A stretch of DNA of 64,000 bases from Phaffia rhodozyma. Taxonomy: Eukaryota > Basidiomycota > Tremellomycetes > Cystofilobasidiales > Mrakiaceae. This document shows positions 1-10,881 of this stretch, in pieces (the stretch's first letter is position 1; each line of letters opens with the position of its first letter). The notes under the pieces were generated by a model that did not search any database, was not told the DNA's origin, and saw only the letters and a program-made list of their open reading frames with translations. Location of the stretch: NCBI GenBank assembly GCA_014706385.1, contig JACGZH010000001.1, positions 2,527,501 to 2,591,500 on the forward strand. Direction: 5' to 3'. Both the position numbers and the translations under genes were made by a program.

Positions 1-1246
1 CGATACAAACAAACTTTACAACACTTCGTTTCCTGTTCTTCCGGACGTAGCTGTTGGACAACCGATAGATACCTGGAAGTAAGATCCCCTTGCTTGTTCA
101 CTTTTTTCATCCTACATATTGAAACTTGGTTCACTGATTCTTATTGAACCTTACCTTTTGAATGGTTCTGGTGGATAATTCAATTGGTCTAGGTACGAGA
201 TGCGACGAGAAGCCCAACTGATTCTACCTCAGCTATACCTCGGACCGTTCCAGACTTCCAAACAGCTAGATGTGCTTTTAGGATATGGTGTAACTCACAT
301 GTGAGTAGAAGTTCCGGAAGCGTAGAGCTAATTTGAGCCAGATATACACACGGCTTGATGTTGACATTGGCTTGACTCTGCGACTAAATGAACGAACGGA
401 AACTTGGCAGTGTGTGCATCAGGGACAAGAAGGAGGCTCTGCTGGTGAAACCGAGATTTCCAGATAGGTTCACCTACTTGACGTTGGACATCTCTGATCA
501 TGAGGTTAGGCCTTTTGATACTCTTTTGGAGGTTCCTTTACCCCCACTGTGCTGACAAACCACGATAAACTACATCTGGCTTTCTGGAGTATAGGATCAA
601 AATTTGATACGTATATTCCCTCAGACGACCCGATTCATTGACGATGCAATCTCTCGTGGAGGGACGGTATTTGTCCATTGTAACGGGGGAATCTCACTCG
701 CGCCGAGCGTGGTGGTAGGGTATGTGATGGTAGCCAAGCAGTTGAGTTACGAGGATGCTGTCAGGTGGGTGCAGAGTAGGCGATATTGTATGAGTCTCAA
801 CCAGGTAAGTTCTAGCCGTGTCTTTCCTCTCTCTTCTTTTTGTAGCCAATCGTGGATATATGCATACGACGATACATAGTGTGGCTGATTCTGGTTTTGA
901 ACATGTTTCAAATTATGTCGTGTGTAGGGATTTTTGAATCAACTAAAGGTCGGTCGTTCTAGAGCAAAGGTGTATGGGAGTATACGGACGCAACAACCTA
1001 TTCTGATCGTTGACCTCTGATTGATAGGAATATGAACCAATCTACCGAGCAAGTGTTCATTCACTGTCAGCATCGTCTCCGACTGACTCACGTCCACGTA
1101 AGCGATCGGGAGAGGCAATGTCATCTGATGGAGAGGATGAGCTAAACGAGTCGGGAGAAGTCGAAGGTAACGAAGGGACCATGTCGGGGTCGAATGGCGA
1201 GTGGACACATCGTCCGATGAGGACGATGCAGAGGGTCGAGCTATGA
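1..1246 (+). CDS. STYX-like dual-specificity pseudophosphatase (5' partial)
   Basis: Spliced gene whose start lies before the window. Exons read as <1..78, 193..300, 411..504, 595..804, 928..948 and 1028..1246 (stop TGA 1244-1246). The product has the STYX order: MRREAQLILPQLYLGPF, then THIVCIRDKKEA, DISDHE, IRIFPQTTRFID and the P-loop region VHCNGGISLAPS, closing with GFLNQLKEYEPIYRA and an acidic Ser/Glu tail. The phosphatase signature HCx5R is present as HCNGGISL: cysteine is kept but the phosphate-binding arginine is Leu, so little or no catalysis is expected. Metazoan STYX instead loses the cysteine. STYX proteins bind phosphoproteins or phosphatases as decoys; that role is inferred from the family. 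The donor after GFLNQLK (GTCGGT) is weak, and the 21-base exon 5 rests mainly on homology. Confidence 0.8.
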
Positions 1247-2293
1247 AGGGCGTTATGTTGACCGACGAGATTAGACTTTTGTTGTACCCTATATTCTTAA
1301 CCGATGCTTGCTATTCTCTTCCTTCTCCTCATGGATCTCTTTATCTTTCCCACAGGGTCTGCTCACCCTACATGAGTTGGACTCGACCGTCTGGGGCTCT
1401 TGCTCTTATATCACGTCCCATCATGTACTGTAAAACCTTATTGAATCAACAATTCTTCAGCTCAACTCAAGGGTATACAACACCTCAAAATTCTTTCGTG
1501 AACATATGATGGCCACAACTGATACAAATGGGCCATGGTCGACTCGACGGACAAGCCTGGTCGAACCAAGCCGGATTGTTTGTCGGATCAGACCTGTCGG
1601 ACCGAAACTGCTCCGGTCGGTCGGTCGTCCGTCCGGTAGACGGACGAGGTCGAAAAGGTGATTGAACTGGAGGCATGAGAGCGCGAAGGAGAATCAGGCG
1701 AGCGATGGGGCCGGTTCAGGAACCATGATAGCTTAATCAACTCCGAGTCTAGCCTCGGGGAACTGCACGGTCCATGCGGTCAACCTCGACACGCCCTGCG
1801 GCTGGCCGGCGGGAGAAGAGGTGAGCGTCACTTTTGCCCGGCAGCCAATGGTGGAGATTCGTCAAGGATCGACAGGGCACAATTTCAGACGAGGGCTCAT
1901 TAAACGCCAGGGACAATCCTAAAGCTTGTGTCACCTCACGCTGCGGGTTCTATCCTGGCGGGCAGGTGCCTCGGAGGCCATGCTGCGCTCATCTCTCTGC
2001 TGTCTCTCTTCTACCCTCCACTCGTTTACCCAGCTCTCTGTTCCTCTTCTCACAAGAAAACCCCTCAATCTCTCGCTCACCATCCCGGTAACGTAACGAT
2101 TCTTATGAACACTCGACCAGGTTGAGACTCAAGACATCCCATCCTAATTCTTCTCAACAGATCTCTCACGAGTGCATATCCAACCCTTCTCTCCGTTCCC
2201 TACATACAAACACACACTCACACATACACTCTCACATTCAGACACACACATATATTCTTCCGTTCAGTCAGCTTTGTTCGTGTGGACACAACC
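1247..2293. other. intergenic region between STYX-like gene and Zn2Cys6 regulator
   Basis: No convincing gene was found. It should hold the 3' UTR of the phosphatase gene and the promoter of the downstream regulator. Around 1540-1660 it is rich in GGTC/GTCC words and contains a perfect short hairpin (1625-1647). About 2205-2260 is a CA-rich simple-sequence stretch just before the regulator start codon. Small open frames here have no recognisable features. Confidence 0.6.
1625..1647. repeat. perfect 9-bp inverted repeat (hairpin)
   Basis: TCGTCCGTC, a 5-base loop (CGGTA), then GACGGACGA. The arms are exact complements. It lies about 380 bases after the phosphatase stop inside a GGTC/GTCC-rich patch. 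It could be a transcript-end hairpin or chance in a biased-composition patch. Confidence 0.5.
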
Positions 2294-5200
2294 ATGACAC
2301 ACCCGCTAGATAGATCCCATCCGTACTCGACCGCAAGTTTCACCTCTCATGATTTATCATCTGTGGACGGTCGATCGGCCATCAGATCCAGGGTGCAGCC
2401 CGTCAAAGCAGGTCTGTACGAGTCCATGATATTCTGTCTTATTCACTCCGACCCCTCTTTCAGACCAACTAAGCAGACTGAACGTTCGTCTTCGTTTCTC
2501 AAAAACTCTATTAGCTTGCCTGGCGTGTAGAGGAAGAAAAGCCAAATGCGATGGGAAACAGCCAGTTTGCGATGGGGTAGGTCCATCTGTTTCTACCTCC
2601 GCCATACTTCTCGTATGACAACTAGGCCACTCTACTTTGCCCTGACTTGTGATCCGTGCTTGTCGTCTTCTCTTGAAAGTGCGTTAAGAGGAACATATTG
2701 TGCGAATACGTTAAATCTAAACGCGGCGGATCTAGAAAACGACCATCTAGTAAGCAATTCTGACGGATCAAGCTACGATCCCTATGAACCTGATCTTCAT
2801 CATGACCCGACTTTCTGACCCTTCTCGTATGGCTCGTCTACTCTTGCGCTTCCCGCAAATCAGATCAGGAGCCAGACCCGCTCAAGGTGTTTCTGGAAAA
2901 ACTCGAGAACGTTAAAGTGGGTAAACGCGTTTTGTCTGGGCTATTATATTATTTAGCAAGACAAGCGACAGGTCTTACATTTCTGAAACTCTCGATGGCT
3001 TATCTTTCCTTATCCTCTTTTCTTTATCTTTCCTTTTACTTTTTTTCCCCTCACAGTCTTTCCGTCTCCCAAGTGCCCAACCTATTTCTGACGATTCCGG
3101 TGACGATGATGGTGTTGATACTCCCGTCGAGAACATCGTACTCATCTATCGCAATACCGAGGATGTGTACGTTCATGTTCCCAGCGACGCATCTCTTTAA
3201 TAGTTTTCCCACACTCAAGCTCCCCTGTCATGTATTCTCATAGACTCAACGCCTACTATGACCATATATACTGCTTCCTTCCTGTGTTGCCCCCGCCGGG
3301 GACCGTCTCGGTCTCAACCCTGGCGGCCCACTTTGGACCGATAGACTTGACACCGAAAGGTCTTCGACAATCGCCCTCATCCAATATAAGTCCCGCTTCT
3401 CGAACGGGTAGCTCTTTCTTGTTCGGCTGCCTCTGTCTCTTAGCATTATGGCCTCATCCAGCCGATCCATATCCACTCTCCAAGCGAAGTAAGGCCATGC
3501 GAAGGGGTAACTGTGAGCAGTGGGCAGAAATATGTTTGAAGAATGCCGAACGCGCGATCGAACAAGCCGGCAGGACCGATGAGGACGTCCCGTTGGAGGT
3601 GATCCAGGCGTTGATCGCGTTGACCGTGTATGAATTCGCTCACAAGGTTAGTAGACCTATTCGTTTTTGTCCTTTTTCTTTGTCTTTTCATGGGCTCAAT
3701 GAAAAAAAAGCCGATGTGATCGTTCTGTTGGTTGATTTCTTGCGATTTCTATTTCTCTGTATTAACCGTCCACTTATGTCACAGGGTAACGTCACTATGA
3801 TGAGATTAAGACAAAATACAACTCTTCAATTGATGCTTGATATAGGTTGGCAGTTTCCCTCACCTTTTCCTTCTTCTTCTTCTATAGTGCGCGTAGACCG
3901 GCGCGATTTGATTGAGCATGAACTGACATATACGCCTCCTTTCTCCCTCTTGTCTCTCGTAGGCCTCAACGAGTCTGATAAAGACAAAGAGTTTCCCCCA
4001 GATCAAGAATGGCATCGAGCGATGAACCGACAAACATTCTGGGTATGTTTCGGTCAGATGTATACATCTTCCGTCATGGCCGCTACGCAAATTCCGATCA
4101 GTCCGTTCGACCCCCGGATCAAATTGGCCTACCCGGTTTCTCCTTTGGGCAAAGACGTTCGTCTTCTGACCAATCTGCCTTCTTATCCATACTGCTCTCG
4201 TAGAGTATTGATTTGACATCCTCTCTTCTTCTCTTTGTTATTCAATAGATCTGGGCCAACCAATTTGACGCGCTTCGTCGGGTTTGCAGGGCTTATGAGA
4301 TCACCCTGACCCGCGCTGGCAAGCCGATCGATCAAGAAAACACTTTGACTCCAGCCAAACGGGAAGAACTTGAACGAGAGATGCAAGAGATGGATGTCAC
4401 GGTGCTCGGTATTCTAAGAGAGCAGGAGAGAAAAGTCGTCGGAGATCTCAAAAAAGGAGGAAAGGGACCGGAGGCCGATATGGTACGAACGTTCCAGATC
4501 AACTCGGTCATGCTCGTTAGTCAATCTTCTCTCCATCTTTTCTTTTTTTTCACAACTTCATCTGGCTTAGAGGCGGTAGAGTGGCTCACTGTTACCCTTT
4601 TGAACAATTCTTTCTTTTTATATATTTGTAGTTGTGTAGTACAGAGATCAACCTTCATCGTCGAAACGCTCTACCAGAAGTCGCATTCTTCTCGAAACGG
4701 TATGTCATACTCCTCAATCTGCGCATGTGTTTTATTCTCAAGAGGTCAATCACCCAAGGCCTGCTTGTCCCATCATCTCAGAATGTGTGGTCTTCCGAGT
4801 CTGGACAGATCGAGCGCGTTGACAAATACGGTCGCTCAACGACCCGGAGCTTTGTTGACCATGCTCAAGCCTTCTAGTAGTCGGAGTACGGGGAGCACGA
4901 AAAGTGATCGACAATCAACCAAGTCATCGTCATCGTTGGCCAGTGAGAAGACGTCACCGAATAGGTTCGTCCAGTCGGAAGAGAATAGTTTCATTCAGCA
5001 GCAGACGTTGCCACAACAGTCATCACAGTTTCCGGAGCAGCGTCACCAGCAGCAACAGTCGCAGTCCTTAATATCGCCGCCATTAATGCAACAACAACAA
5101 CCGCAACTACATAATGATCATTATCAACGACAACAATCTGAATACCCGTCCAACGATCAATCTCAAGTTTTCCCATACGAGCAATCGTCCGAGGTAATCA

Positions 5201-6774
5201 ATGTAGGCTACGTCGTTGATGGATCATTGCCGTGGTTCGCCAACGGCTCGATCGCCGCTGCGCTCGTTCAGCCGCCTGCAGTGTACCAGAATGAGTATGA
5301 CTTCTGGCAGTCCAGCCAGATGTGGTCTCGACTTCTAAATGAAGGAGGACCCAACAACGGAGACGGAGTCTTAGGTGTCAGCGGCCCACATGAAGTCGGA
5401 TTGATCGACTCCAAGTTGTCTGATCCGGTTGAGTCGATGCAAAAAACGTTCGAATCCCCCGGATTTCAGTTTCAAGAAGAAGAAGAACCGTATCAAGCGA
5501 AAAACACATATGGGCAGGGCCTTTATCATCTTGATATGTCTCATCAACAACACCACCTAGCTCAGCCGGAGGTGTATCCATCGCAGCTACAACAACATCA
5601 ATTGGAGGCAGCATTCCCGAGTCATTTCGATCATCAGCAGCAACAGCAACAGATCATATATCAACCTATGGCAGACCAGTCTGGACCATACGGTTTTTAC
5701 GGTCGCCAATCGTCGCCTTCGACATTGCGGACCGACTCCAGTGCATCCCCTTCCCACACGCCAACCTCTCAGAGCTCTCAGACATACTCACAATCGCATA
5801 CATGCTCGAACTCGATGACAAACTCGGACGTTTTGGTCCCTGCCCATCTGTCTTCGCCTTCGTCGTCTCTAAACCCAGTAGCCGGAAGCATGCGTTTGAA
5901 CAACAGGACACCGTCCGTCTTGCTCGGTCCACCGATGATGTCGTCATCGTCGTCGCCGTCGTCATCATCGATAATGGGCTGGAAGACGCCAGCTGGAGAG
6001 TTAGGCACAGGTGCAAGAGTTGGCAAGGTCAGACCATGGGGAGTGAACGAAAAGTTGAAGCCGGTGTCTCGGTTGTCTGAAATCAAGGCGACGGATGGCC
6101 AGTCGATGGATATTCCGGTCGACAGAGCTGGCATCGTCCTTCCTCCCGGGTTGAGTTTGGAGAGAATATCGATGGCTGCTCATTCGGTCGTCCGACTTGA
6201 GGTGTGTTTTGTTTTTCCTCTGTTGTTTCTGAGAAAATGACCTAGTGCACGACATTGGACTGACAACTCGGGGCTTTCTGTTCCTTTACAGGTCCTCCAT
6301 CGGGCGGCATCGATAGCGCTTACAGGAAGCTTTCCCAAGGCGCTTCCTCTTTGTGCGTGCGGTCTGACGACTTCGATCTACTGCTTCCTTCTGCTCTCTT
6401 TGGCCGTCCAGACGGCTAACGAGTTTAACCCGGCCAAGGTGGAACGAGAATTGGAGAGCATCTGGACCAATGTGAGGGTTCTGTTGAGTGGGTTAGAAAA
6501 GTATGGCGAGTATTGGGATGGCATCGCTCACACGTGTGGTGAGTCAAATCCCTCTTGATGAAGTCTTCCCTTTTCAACTGAAGCCTTAAAGTACTGATGT
6601 CTTCATCTTTTTTCCTTTTCATAATTACCACGCGAAACAAACAAAGAGGAAATAAGGATCGCATTGGATGCTTCAATCTCGCTTTCTCAGGATATTAAGC
6701 TTTTGAGGGAGAGACAGCTGTTGGACGGTTCATCAGACGATGACGAGTTTAGTCAAGACGAGGCCGAGGAATAG
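2294..6774 (+). CDS. Zn2Cys6 fungal transcription factor with Fungal_trans domain
   Basis: Thirteen exons were read: 2294..2411, 2515..2576, 2680..2749, 2864..2916, 3057..3166, 3244..3646, 3785..3845, 3963..4156, 4249..4515, 4632..4699, 4782..6201, 6292..6538, 6647..6774; about 1066 residues. The N-terminal binuclear zinc cluster is complete (C-x2-C-x6-C-x6-C-x2-C-x6-C: ACLACRGRKAKCDG, then QPVCDGCVKRNILC), followed by basic residues. A middle-homology region follows (EDVLNAYYDHIYCFLPVLPPPG; later WAEICLKNAERAIEQ, LIALTVYEFAHKG, LMLDIGLNE), typical of XlnR-type regulators. The C-terminal half is very rich in Gln, Ser and Pro (about 4980-5660), a likely activation or disordered region. It ends in an acidic tail. 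Target genes cannot be told from the sequence. Exon 11 start (4782) was chosen because it keeps the long downstream frame open. Confidence 0.82.
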
Positions 6775-7688
6775 ATCCAAGAACTGGGTTGTTCTCGAGA
6801 AGCTGCTTGCTATGGATTCATCACCTTCTTTGCATGGAATGTGTGTGTGTGTGTATGCTTGTATATCGTTCTCATCTGTTACTTGATTATTGGAACTTTG
6901 TAGACACTTCTTATCATGAATTAAATGTAGGGTTGTTCTGTATATCTGTCCAATCATACTTTCCAGTCGCGGTCTCGGATAAAACCAACATTATCTGGAT
7001 ATCGATCCGGTTTCGGCCATGATCGGTTAACAGAAGATGGACAAGAGTGAGTTCTCATCTCTTGAACAGAATCAATCTTGGCACCTTTGTCTATAGACCG
7101 GGCCGGGAAGCGGAAATCCAGCATCTCTTCAACAAGCGACAGCCCAGACCGGGTGTGATGGGGTTGGCTGAGCATGTCGGTGCCAACAGGCGGCCGGCAA
7201 AATCGGCAAATCATTAGGCCGATAATCTTGTCGACCCTAAGTTAGCCTTGATCTTCTTTTCTATGCTTTAGCACACATCGGAGATAGACATACATACACC
7301 TATTCGTCGGCTACAGACGGTCAATTGTAATGGCTTCTCCGCTGTCGTCGTCGTCGTCGTCATTAATCTTCGGTTTGATGCTCTTCTAGTATCTTGTCCG
7401 GTCCTCACAACCGACAGTGGGGAGAGTATCCGAGTTTGATCTTGAGACCTGGCTGGCTCGTGAGAGTTCCATATCGGCTGATTGGACCTCCGGAAACAAC
7501 CCGTCTATCGGGTTCTGCTCAATCATTAATCGTCCACATCTCTTGCTTATATCTGGTTCATTTGGTTCCCTTCATCCGGTCCATTTTCCCCTCTCATCCT
7601 TTTTCACATACACACAGCGCACACACTCACTCGTTCCCCCCTCTCTCACACACTCAGAATACAGTACACCCGTATCCATACCATACAG
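6775..7688. other. intergenic region with simple repeats before the MFS gene
   Basis: No gene recognised. It contains a (GT)n tract near 6840-6856, a (GTC)n tract near 7344-7360 and CA-rich sequence near 7600-7660 shortly before the transporter start. The last part probably serves as promoter and 5' UTR. Confidence 0.6.
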
Positions 7689-10551
7689 ATGGACGAGAAA
7701 ACCAAACAAGAGACATTCCATATCGAGCATCTAGAAAGCGATCCAAAGAAGGATCCGGAGAGAGATTATGCAGATTCTGATATCGCCTCTGTCGATCGAC
7801 AGTCGGTTCTCCTCGAAAGGTCGGAGGAGGAGAAGAGACTGGTCAGGAAGGTGAGTTGTGCTTTCGATTTTCTCTGTCCATCTTTTCAATTTGCGCCCTG
7901 GTCCGATAGAGCTGAATAAATGGTGTTCGTTTGCGCGAGTCTGCCAGATCGATAAACGGTTGATGCCGATGTTCTGGGTGATGTATGTTTTGAATTATAT
8001 CGAGTGAGTCCCTCTTCCTCTTTTTCTCTTCCCTTGAGATGTTTTTAGATCATCTTCACCTGACTGTTCAAATGTCTTTTTTAATATGCGGGATTGTCTC
8101 TCAGTCGAACAAATATCGGGAACGCAAAGGTTGCCGGAATGTCAACGGACCTGAAATTGTCTACAACGATGTATGCCACAGCGCTCAGTATCTTTGTGAA
8201 TCTTATTTCTGTCTTTCTGTTTGTCTGCTACCGGTATGAGTGTTGACTATTATCCTGGATCCTTTTGTGTCGCAGTTTGTTGGTTATCTCGTCGCTGGTA
8301 TGTATCCTCAGTCATCTTTCGCCTCTTCTCACAGATCATAATCCTGATAGTTCCTCACTTCAAATCAGAGGTCCCATCCAACATGATCCTTTCCCGGTCA
8401 AGGCCATCGATCTTCTTACCAGGAATCATGTTTATCTGGGGAGGGATGACTGTCTCAGCCATGGGTATCAACTCATACTCAGGTTTGGTCGCTCTCCGAT
8501 TCTGCCTCGGTATCATCGAGGCTGGTTTCTTGTTCGTTCTTCTATATCTTCTTCTGTTCGACTCCGTTCATTTCATGTGCGGAAAACGGAATTCTTATCA
8601 TATCAACTTGGTTGTTTTCATCTGGATTACCAGTCCGGGAGTAATTTTCTTGATGTCTTGTCAGTCTGTCCGCCCTCTACCTCTTCTGGGCTAGTACTCC
8701 CTGCTGACCCTTTCCTTCTTCTGTCTTGACAACACGATCCAGGCTGGTACAAGCCATACGAGATCTCGAAGCGTCTAGCTCTTTTTTACTCTGGTCGGTT
8801 CTCTTTCTCATTTGTGACCCAGATATCACACACAATTCTCATCTCTTGGTTCTCAATGGATCAGCCGCCATGATGTCCGGAGCGTTCGGAGGTCTCCTTG
8901 CGGGTGCTATTACCGGAAATATGGACGGCACCGCCGGAATTGCCGGTTGGAAATGGCTCTTTGGAGTTGAAGGCTTAGCTACTGGTTCGTCCATGTATAC
9001 CTCTTCTTCTTTCTCTTTCTCTCACCAAATTTGGTCCGTTCCTCAACCCTTCGAATTTGTCAACTTTACAGTTGTTGTATCCTTGATTGCGTTCTTCGTT
9101 TTACCCGACTTCCCACACAACACACCGTTCCTTAACGAGGAAGAAAGACAACTCGCCGTGGAGAGACTCAAGACAGAAGAATCCGATGCCCCGTCGCTAT
9201 CCCACATGCAAGCTTTCCTTAAGGCAGTCAAGAGTTACAAAACTTGGTTGCTCGCCTTGGTACGTTCAAGTTTTTACGTTCTGGGCCTGCTTGGCAATCC
9301 CTATTGTATTCTCAGCTGAAGTTTGCGCGTATATCAACAGGGATACATGCAAGTCTCATCAATTGGAAATCATCACCCAATCTCGTCGAACCTCTTTAAA
9401 TATTAACTAACCCGTTTTTTTGTTCTTGTAATCGATCAATACAGGGGCATTATGGGCGCTGGAACAATCAGTTACTTCTGTGAGTTGTCTTCCATACCAT
9501 GCGTCCAAGTTCCTTTGAGACTGAAGTTGACCTGTGTTCGTTTGGACATTAAAGTCCCCACGCTGATGACGACTCTTGGACATACCGGAGTCATGGTATG
9601 ATCTTTGGGCCCCTTTCTCGCTCATTAGCAAGAACATTACTCACCTCTCTCTCTCTCAATTTCTCGATCATGATGATTAGGCGAATTATTACACAGTCCC
9701 TATTTACTCCGTCGTCTTGGTTTGTTCTATCACTGTCGGATTCAGCGCAGACAAGTTCAACGAGAAGCCTTTCCAGTGTGTTCTATCTTTCTATCCTCTT
9801 ACAAAATATAAATACATGCGAAAATATGGCTTTGCTAAACTATTTCCCGGTTTGTCTTGAATGTGAACAGTATCATGGGGTGCTGCATGTGGGCAGCGAT
9901 GTGTTTCATCGTGGTGGCCGTGGTCAAGACGTCTGCAGTCCGATACGCTTTCAGTCAGTTCTCATCTGGTTTCCTCTATCGAACATTGGCAAAGGAAGAT
10001 TGAAGTACAAAACTAACCAGCTGACTGGGGTTTTGGCAAAACAGTTATCCTTGGAGCCAGTGGAGTGTGGAGTGCTTGCCCATTGTTCCTATCCTACGCT
10101 CTGCAGAACTTCCCCGATAGAGAGAGTCGAGCTGTTCGTTCAATTCTTCTCAGTTTGTTCTCTTCAAGACACATGTGCTAATCTGACTTGACTCCTCTTT
10201 GTCCTCTCAAATTTTTGCGTCCGTGGATGTACTAGATCTCAATTGCATTGATTAATGGGCTGGGTAATAGCGCGTCAATTTACGGATCGTACATTTGGCC
10301 TAGTACTAATGGGCCTCAGTATCCCATCGGGTTTGGATGCACCACCGCTTGTTAGTTCTTTGTTTCTTCCCATCTTCCACACTGAATTCTTCTCTTACAA
10401 AATAGCTTGAGATGACTGATTGACATCTTGCTTAACTTTTATAGTCATCACCACGGCGGCTATAGCCGTGGTTATCAACATTTATCTTCAGAAGCGCCGG
10501 AAGGTCGACGTCGAGGGAAACCCGATCGGTGCACAAGCCGGAGATGCTTGA
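7689..10551 (+). CDS. MFS transporter, anion:cation symporter (Dal5/Tna1-like) type
   Basis: Multi-exon membrane transporter. The cytosolic N-terminus (MDEKTKQETF...) is followed by IDKRLMPMFWVMYVLNYIDR and TNIGNAKVAGM, the typical first helix and loop of the ACS family. Next come AEVPSNMILSR, GIMFIWGGMTVSAM, RFCLGIIEAGFFPG, SCWYKPYEISKRLALFYS, and in the second half MTTLGHTGVMANYYTVPIY, GFSADKFNEKPF, GASGVWSACPLFLSYALQN and GSYIWPSTNGPQYPIGFG. The C-terminus is short and charged. All exons join in frame, so it looks intact. One junction (exon end 9348, next exon 9445) needs a GC donor. Family members carry carboxylates, vitamins, allantoate or peptides across the plasma membrane; the substrate here cannot be assigned. 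Confidence 0.87.
9349..9444 (+). other. GC-AG intron in the MFS transporter gene
   Basis: The exon coding GYM ends at 9348 and is followed by GCAAGT, the classic sequence of GC-type donors. The acceptor CAG ends at 9444. This join restores GYMGIMGAGTISYF, a conserved stretch of the family. Using the only nearby GT (in AAGTCT) puts the next exon out of frame with an early stop. Confidence 0.7.
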
Positions 10552-10881
10552 TCTTCTGCACAACTTGCCCTCCGTCGTTCACTTCCTATACCATAGCCCG
10601 ATCTTGATTTTGTTCCATCATGTTGTACAACCATGTTGTTCGCTTCTCTCCTGTACAAGTTTTGGGTGTACTATGATGTTGTTTGTATAATAAGTCATGT
10701 CTTTCCGTCAGATTACGTAAGACGCGACTGATTTTCTGGTGACCGAGAGAGCAAAACAAAACATTCCAGGAGCAACCGAGCGAGCGAACGAACGAAACGC
10801 TTCCACCTCTCTCTTGCAATCACAACCACAAACGATACTCTAATCCGTTAAGGCTAAAACCCGAACGATCAACTAAAAACC
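10552..10881. other. intergenic region, MFS 3' end to MadBub start
   Basis: Tandem arrangement. It presumably carries the transporter 3' UTR and the kinase promoter. No coding exon or strong motif seen. Confidence 0.55.

Noticed and set aside
1201..1509. Plus-strand open frame of 102 codons after the phosphatase gene
   Set aside because: It overlaps the end of the phosphatase coding exon in another frame and has no domain or family resemblance.
2282..2293. In-frame GTG start upstream of the regulator ATG
   Set aside because: Non-ATG start is not needed; ATG at 2294 is in frame and followed by conserved exon structure.
5666..6134. Minus-strand open frames opposite the regulator C-terminus
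   Set aside because: They are complements of Ser/Gln-rich coding sequence and have no start context or domain.
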